Assembly: GCF_003550175.1 (NCBI RefSeq)
Contig: NZ_QXDF01000002.1
Span: 1 to 64,000, forward strand
Direction of reading: 5' to 3'
Source: Dichotomicrobium thermohalophilum
Lineage (GTDB): Bacteria > Pseudomonadota > Alphaproteobacteria > Rhizobiales > Rhodomicrobiaceae
DNA length: 64,000 nucleotides
Positions within the stretch are counted from its first letter, which is position 1, and every line of letters begins with the position of its first letter. The translations under genes and the position numbers were made by a program. Shown here one piece after another: positions 63,109 to 64,000 of this stretch. The notes beneath the pieces are model-generated. The model was not told where the DNA came from. It saw nothing but the letters and a program-made list of their open reading frames with translations, and searched no databases.

Positions 63109-64000
63109 TTACATCCAGCCCTTTTCCTTGTAGTACTTCATGGCGCCCGGATGGATGTCCGCGGAAATACCCTTGGAGATCATCTGCTCCGGCGTCAGGT
63201 TGGCGAAAGCCGGGTGCAGCTTCTTGAAATCCTCCAGGTTCTCGAACACCGCGCGGGTCACCTCGTAGACCACATCTTCCGGCACGTCGGCGCTGGTCAC
63301 GAAGGTCGCCATCACGCCGAAGGTGGTCGCGTCCTTCTTCATCGAGGAGTAGGTGTCCTTCGGGATCGTCGTGAAGGCGTAGAACGGGTTTTCGTCCACC
63401 AGCTTCTTCACGGCGTCGGTCTGCAGGTCGATGATGTAGGCGCCGCAGCCGTCAGCCGCCTGGGCCACGCCCGCGTTCGGCACGCCGACCGTGTAGCCGT
63501 AGGCGTCGATGTTGCCGTCGCAGAGCGCGCCGGACTGCTCGGTCGAGGTCAGTTCGGTGGTCTGACCGAACCACGACTCGTCGATCCCATGCGCTTCCAT
63601 CAGCACTTCAAACGTGCCGCGCTGGCCCGAGCCCGGGTTGCCGATGTTGACGCGCTTGCCTTCCAGGTCTTCCCAGCTTTCGATGCCGCTGTCCTGCGCA
63701 GCCAGGATCTGGAACGGCTCCGGATGCACGGAGAACACCGCACGCAGTTCCGGATACGGGTTCTCTTCGAAACGGCTGGTGCCGTTAAAGGCGTGATACT
63801 GCCAGTCAGACTGAGCGACGCCGAACTCCAGCTCGCCCTGGCGGATCGAGTTGATGTTGTAGATCGAACCCGCAGTCGACGGTGCAGCGCAGCGCAGCCC
63901 GTGCTTGCGGCCGGCTTCACGACCCTCTGCGGCTTCCTTGTGAACCATCCGGCAGATCGCGTTGCCGACGACGAAATACACGCCGGTCGGGCCGCCGGTG
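63109..64000 (-). CDS. TAXI family TRAP transporter solute-binding protein, N-terminus beyond window
   Basis: The reading frame enters from the right edge. The first complete residues are TGGPTGVYFVVGNAICRMV, the conserved ligand-site segment that follows the signal peptide in TAXI proteins. The remainder (about 297 residues visible) includes RQGELEFGVAQSDWQYHAFN and GKRVNIGNPGSGQRGTFEVL and ends YKEKGWM, all typical of the family. The true start lies outside the window. It is 128 nt upstream of the permease gene on the same strand and supplies the transporter's substrate specificity. Confidence 0.93.
   Translation of the reverse strand, partial: TGGPTGVYFVVGNAICRMVHKEAAEGREAGRKHGLRCAAPSTAGSIYNINSIRQGELEFGVAQSDWQYHAFNGTSRFEENPYPELRAVFSVHPEPFQILAAQDSGIESWEDLEGKRVNIGNPGSGQRGTFEVLMEAHGIDESWFGQTTELTSTEQSGALCDGNIDAYGYTVGVPNAGVAQAADGCGAYIIDLQTDAVKKLVDENPFYAFTTIPKDTYSSMKKDATTFGVMATFVTSADVPEDVVYEVTRAVFENLEDFKKLHPAFANLTPEQMISKGISADIHPGAMKYYKEKGWM

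Noticed and set aside
1-64000. CRISPR arrays, rRNA genes, insertion sequences
   Set aside because: No regularly spaced direct repeats, rRNA sequence or transposase motif was seen anywhere in the window.

Overview
The window is high-GC DNA from an alphaproteobacterium, probably of the Hyphomicrobiales/Rhodospirillales type. The evidence is a GcrA cell-cycle regulator, a PstA with the large DUF3333-type periplasmic insert, the long form of dCTP deaminase, O-succinylhomoserine sulfhydrylase, ribosomal protein L21 with a C-terminal extension, and an MJ0042-type zinc-ribbon protein divergent from ftsEX. No species can be named from sequence alone.

Region 1-10054 looks like an accessory island abutting a tRNA-Ser(UGA) gene. 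It holds a run of tiny overlapping genes (one cut by the window edge), a divergent XRE regulator with palindromes in the shared promoter, a DUF4160/DUF2442 pair, a possible frameshifted zinc-ribbon remnant, and a two-gene module: an Eco57I-type N6-adenine methyltransferase (5453-9487) overlapping by 4 nt with a PLD-nuclease/SNF2-helicase fusion (2010-5456). The module looks like a restriction or phage-defence system. The 3' end of the tRNA faces the island, as in tRNA-targeted integration, but no integrase lies inside the window.

Region 10055-19076 is a second accessory-looking stretch. It contains two exported proteins of unknown function, a large outer-membrane beta-barrel, and a two-gene module of a 346-aa winged-helix-like protein followed by a 1125-aa protein that fuses two different P-loop ATPases (an AAA/STAND-like one and a HerA/VirB4-like one). 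The last module is the best candidate for an undescribed system.

Region 19082-49500 is mostly chromosomal backbone: the zinc-ribbon protein, ftsE-ftsX-ydcF-plsC, a monooxygenase, a GNAT-nitrilase fusion, DUF1499 and AsmA proteins, rplU-rpmA with a visible promoter, TerB, an SDR and class I amidotransferase pair, a secreted Cys-rich protein next to a radical SAM enzyme, a REP-like palindrome, dcd, metZ, trkH, an RND efflux pair, argD-argF-hslO and gcrA.

Region 49532-58058 is a complete phosphate regulon in the order phoR-pstS-pstC-pstA-pstB-phoU-phoB, all on the minus strand, with a Pho-box-like site before pstS and a hairpin plus T-run after pstS. Region 58331-64000 pairs a class III aminotransferase and a BKACE-family enzyme with a convergent TAXI-type TRAP transporter, suggesting uptake and breakdown of an unidentified carboxylate or amino acid.
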